A stretch of 42,586 bases of DNA from Byssovorax sp. (lineage in GTDB: Bacteria > Myxococcota_A > Polyangia > Polyangiales > Polyangiaceae), in the NCBI GenBank assembly GCA_025362495.1, contig JANYGI010000070.1, positions 1 to 42,586 on the forward strand. Reading direction: 5' to 3'. The notes beneath the pieces are model-generated. The model saw only the letters and a program-made list of their open reading frames with translations, had not been told where the DNA came from and made no database searches. Positions 22,883 through 30,332 of this stretch are shown here, in pieces. The position numbers and the translations under genes were made by a program. The stretch's first letter is position 1. Every line of letters begins with the position of its first letter.

Positions 22883-23782
22883 ATGGCGCTACGGATCGCG
22901 TTCTTCGGGCTGCCCCTCGCCGCGCTGCTGCTCGCTCGCGACGGACACGACGTCACGCTCGCCGCGCTGAGCCGCACCGACTCGGTGGGCCTCCGCCGCG
23001 CCACGCGCCTCTTCGGCCCCGATCGCCTGCTGATCAAGCCTCGCGCATCCGATCCCGCGCTGCTCGATCGCGTCCGCGCGCTCGCCCCGGATCTGCTCGT
23101 GAGCTGGTTCTGGACGACGCGCCTGCCCGTCTCGCTCGTGCGCGCGGCGCGCCTCGGCGGCATCGGCGCGCACCCCTCGCTGCTCCCGCGTCACCGCGGG
23201 CCGGACCCGACGTACTGGGCCCTCAGCTCGGGCGACGTCGAGACCGGCGTCACCGTCCACCGGATCGAAAAAGACTACGATACCGGCGACATGCTCGCGC
23301 AGGAGCGGCTGACGATCGATCCCTCGTGGAACGCGTGGAACCTCGCGCGCGCCCTCGATCGGCCCTCGCTCCGCGTGCTCCGCGCCACGGTCGCCCGCTT
23401 CGCCCGGGGCGAGGAGATCCCCGGGTTGCCCCAAGACCCCGCGCTCGCGACGCAGGCTCCGTTCCCCGACGACGAAGACGCGGCCATCCGCTGGACGTGG
23501 CCGACGTCGCGTGTGCTCGACCACGTGCGCGCGCTCTCGCCGGCGCCGGGCGCGTGGACCGAGATCGAGGGCGCCGTCGTCACGATCACCCGCGCCGCGC
23601 GGGCAAAGACGTTCCCTTTGGCGCTGGAGCCGGGCGAGGGCGCCGTTGAAAACGGGCTCCCGATGGTCCGAACGGCGGACGGTGCGGTACTCCTGCTCGA
23701 GGGCGAGATCGACGGCTTGCCCGCCACGACCGAGGATCTCGCGGCCATCTTTCTTCCGCGGTCACCCTTGGTGATAGGCTGA
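22883..23782 (+). CDS. Formyltransferase-family protein (Fmt-like, altered active site)
   Basis: A 299-residue protein with the two-domain layout of methionyl-tRNA formyltransferase. The core motif reads GAHPSLLPRHRGPDPTYWAL at residues 95-114, then TGVTVHRI and DYDTGDML. Of the catalytic Asn-His-Asp triad, His97 and Asp133 are present but the Asn position is Gly95. The C-terminal part (residues ~205-290) resembles the OB-fold domain (VLDHVRALSPAPGAWTEI). The altered Asn and divergent N-terminus argue that this is not the housekeeping Fmt; it could transfer formyl groups to another substrate or be inactive. It is divergent from ftsE, with 85 bp between starts. Confidence 0.82.
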   Translation: MALRIAFFGLPLAALLLARDGHDVTLAALSRTDSVGLRRATRLFGPDRLLIKPRASDPALLDRVRALAPDLLVSWFWTTRLPVSLVRAARLGGIGAHPSLLPRHRGPDPTYWALSSGDVETGVTVHRIEKDYDTGDMLAQERLTIDPSWNAWNLARALDRPSLRVLRATVARFARGEEIPGLPQDPALATQAPFPDDEDAAIRWTWPTSRVLDHVRALSPAPGAWTEIEGAVVTITRAARAKTFPLALEPGEGAVENGLPMVRTADGAVLLLEGEIDGLPATTEDLAAIFLPRSPLVIG

Positions 23783-23834
23783 CGGCCGGTCCCTCCGAGG
23801 ACGGGGCCATATCTTCCCCTGGAGGTCATTCTCG

Positions 23835-25115
23835 ATGTCGGAAGCAGCACAGCTCGCCAGATCCGCGCGTGAGCATCTCGCCGCGGCGCTCAAGGCGCTC
23901 CAGAGCAACTCCAACGTGCCCACCGAGCTGCTCGACGTAGCCGAGCCGATCGCCGAAGCGATGAGCGTGCTCCATCGGGTCGAGCGGACCGACGGCGCGA
24001 ACCTCGAAGGTCGCGAGGGCGCCCTCGCCAACGTGCGCGCGGCGCTGGAGATGATCCAGAAAGTCCCGACGCACCACCCCGCGACCGACGTGGTGATGGA
24101 GGCCGTGGCCTCGTCGCTGAGCAAGGTCCACGCGCTCACGCGCTACGTGCCGCCGGCCGCAGCGCCGCGCCCGACGCCGCAGCCGATCCCGGGGCCGGCC
24201 GCCGTGCAGCAGGTTCCGATCGCGGCCGCGCCGCAGCCCGTGATGACGCAGGCCGTGGCGCAGCCGGTGCCGTCGGGCCCGGCGCGTCCGGCCGCGCCGA
24301 CCGCGCAAAACACCGGCGGCGTGGGGCCGAAGGGCACGCTCATCCAGCTCGAGAATCAGCCGAGCCCGTTCGCCGGCGCGGGCTACCCGGCGGCGGCGTC
24401 GGACCGCACGCGCACGCAGCCCGCGGCGCCGCAGGCATTCGTGCAGCAGCAGCAGCACCTCGGCGCGACGCTGCCGATCCAGGCCGAGAGCTACGCGCCG
24501 AACACCCACCCCGGCCAGGCTCCGCAGCAGGCGTACCAGCCTCCGCCGCCGCCGGCGTACCAGCCGCCGGCGCCGCCGCAGCAAGCGCCCGTTGCGTACG
24601 CGCAACCCGCGCCGCAGCAAGCCTTTCAGCCTCCGCCGCAGCAGCAAGCCTATCCGCCGCAGCAGCAGCCCGCGCCCGTTGCGTACGCGCAACCCGCGGC
24701 CCCTCCGCCGCCGCAGGCCGCGCGGCCCGCGTCCAGCGCGCAGCCCTCGCTGCCGCGCGACACGTCGACGACCGTTCCGGCCACGCCCACGGCCGGTCGC
24801 ATCGACGTCGAGCTCGGCATCCACAGCACGTCGAACTTCTACAAAGGCCTCGGCGGCAACGACGTGATCGAGGCCGGCGGCATCTTCGTCGCGACGTACA
24901 AAGTCCCGAAGATCGGCGCCACCGTGAACCTCCGCGTCCTCCTCCCCGGCGACTACGAGTTCAACGCCATCGCCGTCGTGCAGTGGACGCGCGCCGCGGG
25001 CGACGTCTCCGATCCCGGCTTCGGCGCGCGCTTCACCCAGATCGCGCCCGAGGGTCGCCAGCTCGTCTACCGCTACGCCCGCAACCGCGAGCCGATGTTC
25101 TACGACGATCTGTGA
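23835..25115 (+). CDS. PilZ-like domain protein with long Pro/Gln-rich linker
   Basis: A 426-residue cytoplasmic-type protein without signal peptide or span. Residues 1-110 are helical (EHLAAALKALQSNSNVP, AALEMIQKVPTHHP). Residues ~110-310 are a Pro/Gln/Ala linker containing the repeat PVAYAQPA twice, encoded by an exact 27-bp DNA repeat. The last ~105 residues resemble the myxobacterial PilZ-like paralogous domain (TIGR02266): AGGIFVATYKVPKIG, NLRVLLPGDYEF, AVVQWTR, GFGARFTQIAPEG. The c-di-GMP-binding RxxxR is not visible and NLSxGG is replaced by VIEAGG, so nucleotide binding is doubtful. GGAGG lies nine bases before the ATG. Its stop overlaps the GTG of the peptidase-barrel gene. Confidence 0.88.
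   Translation: MSEAAQLARSAREHLAAALKALQSNSNVPTELLDVAEPIAEAMSVLHRVERTDGANLEGREGALANVRAALEMIQKVPTHHPATDVVMEAVASSLSKVHALTRYVPPAAAPRPTPQPIPGPAAVQQVPIAAAPQPVMTQAVAQPVPSGPARPAAPTAQNTGGVGPKGTLIQLENQPSPFAGAGYPAAASDRTRTQPAAPQAFVQQQQHLGATLPIQAESYAPNTHPGQAPQQAYQPPPPPAYQPPAPPQQAPVAYAQPAPQQAFQPPPQQQAYPPQQQPAPVAYAQPAAPPPPQAARPASSAQPSLPRDTSTTVPATPTAGRIDVELGIHSTSNFYKGLGGNDVIEAGGIFVATYKVPKIGATVNLRVLLPGDYEFNAIAVVQWTRAAGDVSDPGFGARFTQIAPEGRQLVYRYARNREPMFYDDL
24585..24611 (+). repeat. 27-bp direct repeat, copy 1
   Basis: Identical to 24672-24698. Both lie in frame in the Pro/Gln-rich linker and encode APVAYAQPA. Each copy holds a GTTGCG/CGCAAC inverted repeat with a 4-bp loop. The copies are 87 bp apart, consistent with a recent in-frame duplication within low-complexity sequence. 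Confidence 0.85.
24672..24698 (+). repeat. 27-bp direct repeat, copy 2
   Basis: Second identical copy of the repeat at 24585-24611, in the same reading frame. Confidence 0.85.
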
Positions 25116-28100
25116 GCCTTCCCCGCCGGGTCCCGCCGGCGCGCCCGCGCTGGCACCGCGTCCTCGGTAGCCTCGCCGCAGCGTCGATCATCGCGCTCGC
25201 GAGCCCCGAGGCGCGCGCCGGCGGCGATCCGGATCTCGACTGGTGGACAGTGTCCACCAAGCACTTCCACATCCACTACGCGCGCGGCCTCGAGCCCGTC
25301 GCCGATCGCATCGGCGCCCTCGCCGAGACCATCCACGATCGCGTCAGCATCACGCTCGGCCACGCGCCGACGACGACGACCGAGATCGTCCTCACGGACG
25401 ACACCGACAGCGCCAACGGGTCGGCCACGGCGCTGCCGTTCAACACCATCCGCCTCTACGTCACCGCGCCCGACGATCTCAGCCCGCTCGGCGACTACGA
25501 CGACTGGTATCTCGAGCTGCTGACGCACGAGTACACGCACATCCTCCACACCGACAACATCACCGGCATCCCCCGCCTGGTGAACGCGATCATCGGCAAG
25601 ACCTACTCGCCGAACCAGGCGCAGCCGCGCTGGATCCTCGAGGGCCTCGCCGTGCTGAGCGAATCGCAGCACTCGAGCGCGGGGCGCATCCGCTCCAGCC
25701 TCTTCGACATGTACCTGCGCGCCGACGTGCTCGGCAACAACATCGCGGGCATCGATCAGTTCTCGTCGAGCGCCGTCCGCTGGCCGCAGGGCAACCTCTG
25801 GTACCTCTACGGATCGCGATTTCTCCGCTGGATAACCGACGTCTACGGCCCCAACACCATGCGCGCCGTCGCCGCGGACTACGGCTCCACGCTCGTCCCG
25901 TGGGGCATCAACCGCGCGATCCGCCGCGTCACCGGCAAGACGTACGTCGAGCTCTACGAGGGCTTCAAGGATCACCTTCGCCGCCGCTACGCCGATCAGA
26001 TGGCCGAGGTCGACAAGCGCGGCCTGCGCGAGGGCACGGCGCTCACGCACCACGGCCGCACGGTGAGCTATCCGCGCTTCGTCCCGGCCAGCGCGCGCGC
26101 AGGCGCCGGCGAAGAGCTGGTGTATTACCGCGACGATCTCGACGCGCGCACCGGGCTCTATCGCCTGCCCCTCGCGGCCCCGAAGAGCGGGGCGCGCCGC
26201 GAAGATCTCGTCGCGCGCACCTACGGCGACTCGAGCCCGGCGTTCACGCCCGAGGGCGATCTCGTCTTCCACAGCCTCTCGATCTTTCGCAACCTCTACG
26301 CGCGCAACGATCTCTTCCGCGTCCCGCGCGGCGAGGCGTCGACGAGCGGCGAAGAGCGCTTCAGGAAGCAGCTCACCGTGGGCCTGCGCGCCTCGGCCGT
26401 CGACGTGAGCCCCGACGGCACGAAGGTCGTCTTCGTCGTCAACACCAGGGGCACGACCTACCTCGAGATCGCCGACGTGAAGGCCGACGGCACGCTCTCG
26501 CCGCGCCGCGATCTCGTCCCCAGCGCGCGCTGGGAGCAGGCCTACACGCCGCGCTTCTCGCCCGACGGCAAGCAGGTCGCGTACAGCGTGTGGACCGAAG
26601 GCGGCTACCGCGACGTCCGCCTCGTCGACGTTTCCACAGGCGTTTTCCAGGAGATCACGCGCGATCGCGCCCTCGATCTCAACCCCGTTTTTTCCGCCGA
26701 CGGGAAGACGCTCTACTTCGCCTCCGACCGCACCGGCATCTACAACATCTACGCGCTCGACCTCGCGACGCGGGTGCTGGAGCAGGTCACCAACGTGCGC
26801 GTGGGCGCCGTGCAGCCCACCGTGAGCGCCGACGGCAAGACGCTGGTGTACGTCGGCTACACGACGCTCGGCTTCGATCTGTTCTCGATGCCGCTCGAGA
26901 AATCACGCTTCCTCCCGGCCCTCGCCGCGCCGACCGATCGCCCCGACAAGCCCACCGAGCCGGGCGACGTGCCGATGACGCGGGCGCCGTACAACCCGCT
27001 CCCGACCTTCGCGCCGCGGCACTACCTCATCAACTACAAGCCCGGCAGCTACAGCACCAACGCGCTCGAGGTCACCGCCAGCGGCTCCGACGTCGTCGGC
27101 AACCACGGCATCGATCTCACGCTCCTGCTCGACCCCAAGGCGCCCTCGCCGAACATCTCCGCGACGTACACCTACGGCCGTTTGCCCGTGGATCTCAGCC
27201 TCCGCGCGTTCCATCAGGTCTCGCCGCGCACCTTCAAGCAGAACGACGCCGACACGCCCTTCAACGAGACGACCAACGGCCTCACGGCCGGCATCTCGTA
27301 CGGCCTGCAGGAAGAGTTCGCGAGCCACCGCTTCGGCTTCTCGTTCAGCGTCGCGAACTTCCACGGCGAGCAGCCCTTCGGCGCGCACATCGATCCGTAC
27401 TCGACCATCCCGGGCAAACCATCGTCGGGCAACATCGACGTCGCGCACCTCGGCTACTCGTACTCCAACGCCGAAGGCAGCCTCGACACCGCGGGCTCGG
27501 CGCGCGGGATCACCTTCAACATCGGCCTCGACTACGGCGGCGTCGCCACCGGATCGACGTACACCTCGCGCGGCGCGAGCGCCTCGTTCACGGGCTACCT
27601 GACGATGCCCTGGCCTGGCCACCAGACGGTCGCGGTGCACACCGGCGGCGCCGTCTCAGCGGGCAACTACCCGCGCGGCGGCAACTACTCGGTCGGCGGC
27701 TACGATCTCGACAGCAACAGCCTCCCGTCGACGATCCTCTCGGGCGCGTTCAACGGCTCGTTCAAGCTCCGCGGCTACCCGGCCCGCGCGTACTCGGGCT
27801 CGAGCTACTTCCTCCAGAACGTCGAGTACCGCATCCCGATCTTCACGCCCGATCACGGCATCTCGTCGCTGCCGCTCTACCTGCGCCGCCTCGACGGCAA
27901 CCTCTACTGGGACTACGGCGGCGCCTTCGACGACTTCAATTTCCACCGCATGGGCATCCTCCGCGGCGGATCGATCATCTACTCCCCGCAGCTCCACACG
28001 TCGGTCGGCGGCGAGCTCTGGCTCTCGACGACGCTCGGCTACCAGCTCAACGTGCAGTTCCGCGTCGGCTACGCCTACGGCTTCAGCTTCGAGGCGATCC

Positions 28101-28141
28101 CGGGCGGGCAGCCGTACTTCGTCGCTTCCAGCGCATTTTGA
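25112..28141 (+). CDS. Gluzincin peptidase / TolB-like propeller / outer-membrane barrel fusion
   Basis: A 1009-residue envelope protein. GTG 25112 overlaps the previous stop. The signal peptide is about residues 16-36 (LGSLAAASIIALASPEARA). Residues ~40-335 are a metallopeptidase domain of the peptidase-MA type: HEYTH at 139-143 gives two zinc His plus catalytic Glu, and WILEGLA supplies the third ligand Glu177. Residues ~335-610 are WD40/TolB-like propeller blades (SPAFTPEGDLVFHS, DVSPDGTKVVF, RFSPDGKQVAYS, VFSADGKTLYFASDRTG). Residues ~640-1009 have alternating strands with aromatic girdles, including NVEYRIPIF and GNLYWDYGGAF, like an Omp85-type surface-antigen barrel ending in a Phe (ASSAF). 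The domain calls come from motifs; barrel strand number is not determined. Confidence 0.9.
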   Translation: MSLPRRVPPARPRWHRVLGSLAAASIIALASPEARAGGDPDLDWWTVSTKHFHIHYARGLEPVADRIGALAETIHDRVSITLGHAPTTTTEIVLTDDTDSANGSATALPFNTIRLYVTAPDDLSPLGDYDDWYLELLTHEYTHILHTDNITGIPRLVNAIIGKTYSPNQAQPRWILEGLAVLSESQHSSAGRIRSSLFDMYLRADVLGNNIAGIDQFSSSAVRWPQGNLWYLYGSRFLRWITDVYGPNTMRAVAADYGSTLVPWGINRAIRRVTGKTYVELYEGFKDHLRRRYADQMAEVDKRGLREGTALTHHGRTVSYPRFVPASARAGAGEELVYYRDDLDARTGLYRLPLAAPKSGARREDLVARTYGDSSPAFTPEGDLVFHSLSIFRNLYARNDLFRVPRGEASTSGEERFRKQLTVGLRASAVDVSPDGTKVVFVVNTRGTTYLEIADVKADGTLSPRRDLVPSARWEQAYTPRFSPDGKQVAYSVWTEGGYRDVRLVDVSTGVFQEITRDRALDLNPVFSADGKTLYFASDRTGIYNIYALDLATRVLEQVTNVRVGAVQPTVSADGKTLVYVGYTTLGFDLFSMPLEKSRFLPALAAPTDRPDKPTEPGDVPMTRAPYNPLPTFAPRHYLINYKPGSYSTNALEVTASGSDVVGNHGIDLTLLLDPKAPSPNISATYTYGRLPVDLSLRAFHQVSPRTFKQNDADTPFNETTNGLTAGISYGLQEEFASHRFGFSFSVANFHGEQPFGAHIDPYSTIPGKPSSGNIDVAHLGYSYSNAEGSLDTAGSARGITFNIGLDYGGVATGSTYTSRGASASFTGYLTMPWPGHQTVAVHTGGAVSAGNYPRGGNYSVGGYDLDSNSLPSTILSGAFNGSFKLRGYPARAYSGSSYFLQNVEYRIPIFTPDHGISSLPLYLRRLDGNLYWDYGGAFDDFNFHRMGILRGGSIIYSPQLHTSVGGELWLSTTLGYQLNVQFRVGYAYGFSFEAIPGGQPYFVASSAF

Positions 28142-28187
28142 CGGGAAACTTGCCCCTGGCCGCTCCGCTTCGCTAGCGGTGGCCACG

Positions 28188-28694
28188 ATGAAGAACGCCG
28201 CCACTGCCCTCGCGCTCCTCGGTCTCGCCGGCTGCATCGCCCCGACGAGCGGTACGCAGAAGCTGGCCGACACCGCGTACGACATGAACAACGCCACCCG
28301 CTTCGGCCGGATGGACGTGGCCCTCGAGCACGTGGCGATGAAGTCCCGCGAGCAGTTCCAGAAGGAGCACGCCGGCTGGATGCGCAACGCGCGCATCGTC
28401 GACATCGAGTTCAACGGCATCCAGGTGAAGAAGGACGGCGACGGCGAGGTCAGCGTCACGCTGACGTGGCAGCGCTCCGACGAGTCGACCACGCGCACCA
28501 CGAGCCTCGTGCAGCGCTGGACCGAGACGCGCAACGTGTGGACGATGGCCTCCGAAGAGGCGCGGGGCGACGAGGGCCTACTCGGCGAAAAAGAGAAGGC
28601 CAGGGACGCGAGCGACGCCGCGGCCATCGCGACGCCGAAGCTCCCCGAGCGCCCGCGCTACCAGACGCGCGTGATCTACGACAACGAGGAGTAG
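28188..28694 (+). CDS. Small lipoprotein following the peptidase-barrel gene
   Basis: A 168-residue lipoprotein (signal peptide MKNAATALALLGLAGC). The mature part begins APTSGTQKLADTAYDMNNATRFGRMDVALEHVAMKSREQF and continues with beta-strand segments (RIVDIEFNGIQVKKD, EVSVTLTWQRSDE, TSLVQRWTETRNVW), suggesting a compact alpha/beta fold. It ends in a charged stretch. I do not recognise the family. It is 46 bp downstream of the barrel gene and upstream of a strong terminator, so it is probably the last gene of that operon and could be an accessory for the outer-membrane protein. Confidence 0.85.
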   Translation: MKNAATALALLGLAGCIAPTSGTQKLADTAYDMNNATRFGRMDVALEHVAMKSREQFQKEHAGWMRNARIVDIEFNGIQVKKDGDGEVSVTLTWQRSDESTTRTTSLVQRWTETRNVWTMASEEARGDEGLLGEKEKARDASDAAAIATPKLPERPRYQTRVIYDNEE

Positions 28695-28748
28695 AGCGAC
28701 TCGATCCGGCGGGCGCGGCGGCGCGCCCCACCCGAGACCACAAAACAC

Positions 28749-28783
28749 AAAAGCTTCAGCGTGGAGCACACGCTGAAGCTTTT
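28749..28783. terminator. Strong intrinsic terminator, bidirectional
   Basis: A perfect 15-bp stem: AAAAGCTTCAGCGTG (28749-28763) and CACGCTGAAGCTTTT (28769-28783), loop GAGCA. The arms start with A4 and end with T4, so it can work in both directions. It separates the PilZ/peptidase operon from the convergent small gene at 28816. Confidence 0.92.
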
Positions 28784-28815
28784 GACATCCCGCGACGGGA
28801 CGTGGTGAGCCGGGA

Positions 28816-28989
28816 CTACTCGGCGGCGGGCTTGGCGGCGCGCGTCTTCTTCGCCGGCGCGGCAGCCGCAGCGGCCTGCTTCGCGGCAAGCGCCTTCTTC
28901 TGAAGAGGGCGCATCTCGCGCAGCTTCTTCTTGGCCTGCGCCTCGCGGCGCTTCATTTTCATCGAGTGGCGGCTGTCGAGCTTGCCCAT
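28816..28989 (-). CDS. Small basic protein (57 aa), Lys/Ala-rich
   Basis: A 57-residue protein starting MGKLDSRHSMKMKRREAQAKKKLREMRP and ending in an Ala/Lys tail (APAKKTRAAKPAAE). The MGKLDSRHS N-terminus followed by a KMKRR cluster matches my memory of short conserved myxobacterial proteins of unknown function; composition suggests nucleic-acid binding. AGGAG lies 11 bases before ATG 28989. A longer in-frame reading to 29049 begins at TTG and is less likely. It faces the strong terminator at 28749-28783. Confidence 0.7.
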   Translation of the reverse strand: MGKLDSRHSMKMKRREAQAKKKLREMRPLQKKALAAKQAAAAAAPAKKTRAAKPAAE

Positions 28990-29113
28990 TTTGAGCGGTT
29001 CTCCTGAGAAAGGGTCGGCAACTCTGCCGAAATGATCGACAAAGGGCAAGTGCTACAGGTCATTTCCTGTAGTTGACGCGCAAAACGCGTGGATCTGTCG
29101 TGATCAGAAGGCG

Positions 29114-29443
29114 CTACGGCGTGCCACCGCCGCCGCCCACGGCTCCGTCGAGGGGGGCGACTTCGCGCCCACGCACCTCGAGTCGGTAGCGGGAGTTCAC
29201 GGTCTCGATGTAGAAGACCTCGCGCCCCGCCAGCCGGAGCACGCGCTTGACCGGCGTGGTGACGTACTCGTGCATACCGTCCGAAAACTCGATCACGACG
29301 ACCGAGCCTTTCCGCGGCGCACGAACCAGCCGGCCGATCACTGCGCGGGATCCTCGGCCTATTTTGCGGAGCACAACCTGCACAACCGCGATGCTAGCAC
29401 GCGCCTTTGAGAAGAGCACAACCCCGCACAACCTACCGATCAC
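29114..29443 (-). CDS. Conserved hypothetical small basic beta protein
   Basis: Up to 109 residues; the supported core is KIGRGSRAVIGRLVRAPRKG, then SVVVIEFSDG, YVTTPVKRVLRL, REVFYIETVNSRYRLEVRG. Alternating strands and a basic surface suggest a small SH3/OB-like barrel, but I cannot name the family. In-frame GTG starts exist at 29443, 29419, 29383 and 29374; the two shortest leave the GCACAACC repeats wholly or mostly upstream as promoter DNA and are quite possible. The C-terminus is a Gly-run (GAVGGGGGTP). Confidence 0.65.
   Translation of the reverse strand: MIGRLCGVVLFSKARASIAVVQVVLRKIGRGSRAVIGRLVRAPRKGSVVVIEFSDGMHEYVTTPVKRVLRLAGREVFYIETVNSRYRLEVRGREVAPLDGAVGGGGGTP
29371..29432. repeat. 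Four copies of GCACAACC in two tandem pairs
   Basis: Copies lie at 29371-29378, 29380-29387, 29415-29422 and 29425-29432. Within pairs the spacing is 9-10 bp (about one helical turn) and between pairs 44-45 bp (about four turns). The array lies at the 5' end of the minus-strand gene and upstream of tdk. It may be an operator for a multimeric regulator; part of it may be translated if the longest start is used. Confidence 0.5.
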
Positions 29444-29469
29444 GGGAAATATCGCGGTGCATCAGCTCA

Positions 29470-29479
29470 CGTAATTACG
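29470..29479. repeat. AT-cored palindrome CGTAATTACG
   Basis: A perfect 10-bp palindrome with an AT core, unusual in this GC-rich sequence, within the region between the small basic protein gene and tdk. Candidate regulator site only. Confidence 0.3.
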
Positions 29480-29656
29480 CGGAGATCGGCACCTTGGGCC
29501 GGCGTTCGACGATTTCCTTATTTTTTCATTGCATTCCAGGCTGCGATCGCGACGCAAGGCCTTCACGCCCGTCCGGACGCGAGACGCGGCGCCGTCGTGC
29601 GGCCCGTGCACGTGAGGCTTGCCTGCCCGCCCGGGGACGGGCAATTGTCCCGACCC

Positions 29657-30259
29657 GTGCGCAACTCCGATCTCCCGCCGGTCCCTCCGCTGCTGCGCTC
29701 GTCCGGCAGCGTCGAGGTCATCACCGGGTCGATGTTCAGCGGGAAGACCGAGGAGCTGATCCGCCGGCTCAAGCGCGCGCTCTTCGCCCGCCAGCGCGTG
29801 CAGGCCTTCAAGCCGCGCATCGACGATCGCTACGATCCGACGCGGATCGTCAGCCACCAGGCCGTGGCTGTCGACGCGATCGCCGTCGCCACGAGCCAGA
29901 GCCTCGAGGAGCGCGTCGCCGAGGGCACCCAGGTCGTCGCCATCGACGAGGCACAGTTCTTCGATCGCGGCATCGTCGAGGTCTGCGAGCGCCTCGCCAA
30001 CCGCGGCATCCGCGTCATCGCCGCGGGCCTCGATCAGGACTACCTCGGCCGCCCCTTCCCGCCGATGCCCGACCTCATGGCCATCGCCGAGGAGGTCACC
30101 AAGGTCCACGCGGTGTGCACCGTCTGCGGCGGGCCCGCGAGCCGATCGCAGCGCCTCAGCATCGAGGCGTCGACGGTGCTCGTCGGCGGCGCCGAGAGCT
30201 ACGAGGCCCGCTGCCGCGCCTGCTTCGAGCCCCACGACGTGCCCCGCACCGAGCGCTGA
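29657..30259 (+). CDS. tdk: Thymidine kinase (type II, zinc-containing)
   Basis: A 200-residue enzyme phosphorylating thymidine to dTMP in the salvage pathway. The P-loop GSMFSGKTEELIRR is near residue 24, the Walker B/catalytic Glu segment is VVAIDEAQFF, and the lasso-type segment GLDQDYLGRPF follows. The structural zinc site is complete: CTVCGGPA and CRACF give four Cys. GTG 29657 fits the usual length (about 190-205); GTG codons at 29597, 29606 and 29612 are in frame but would add a Pro/Arg-rich extension. It is upstream of the transpeptidase gene on the same strand (73 bp). Confidence 0.94.
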   Translation: MRNSDLPPVPPLLRSSGSVEVITGSMFSGKTEELIRRLKRALFARQRVQAFKPRIDDRYDPTRIVSHQAVAVDAIAVATSQSLEERVAEGTQVVAIDEAQFFDRGIVEVCERLANRGIRVIAAGLDQDYLGRPFPPMPDLMAIAEEVTKVHAVCTVCGGPASRSQRLSIEASTVLVGGAESYEARCRACFEPHDVPRTER

Positions 30260-30332
30260 GAGCCGGTCAAACTGGCTCGATAGGGACGGGGTTTTTGGCC
30301 CACCGCGGCGAGGGAGGGTAACCCCGTCCTCA

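Noticed and set aside
22798-23163. N-terminal extension of FtsE
   Set aside because: It overlaps the divergent Fmt-like gene and is Arg/Ser-rich. GGGGGAAG in front of ATG 22797 marks the real start.
24540-24720. CAG/CCG-rich tract as a simple-sequence repeat or origin element
   Set aside because: It encodes an in-frame Pro/Gln-rich linker; apart from the 27-bp duplication it is ordinary low-complexity coding sequence.
29395-29432. GCACAACC repeats as a CRISPR-like array
   Set aside because: Repeats are only 8 bp with 1-28 bp gaps and no cas gene nearby.
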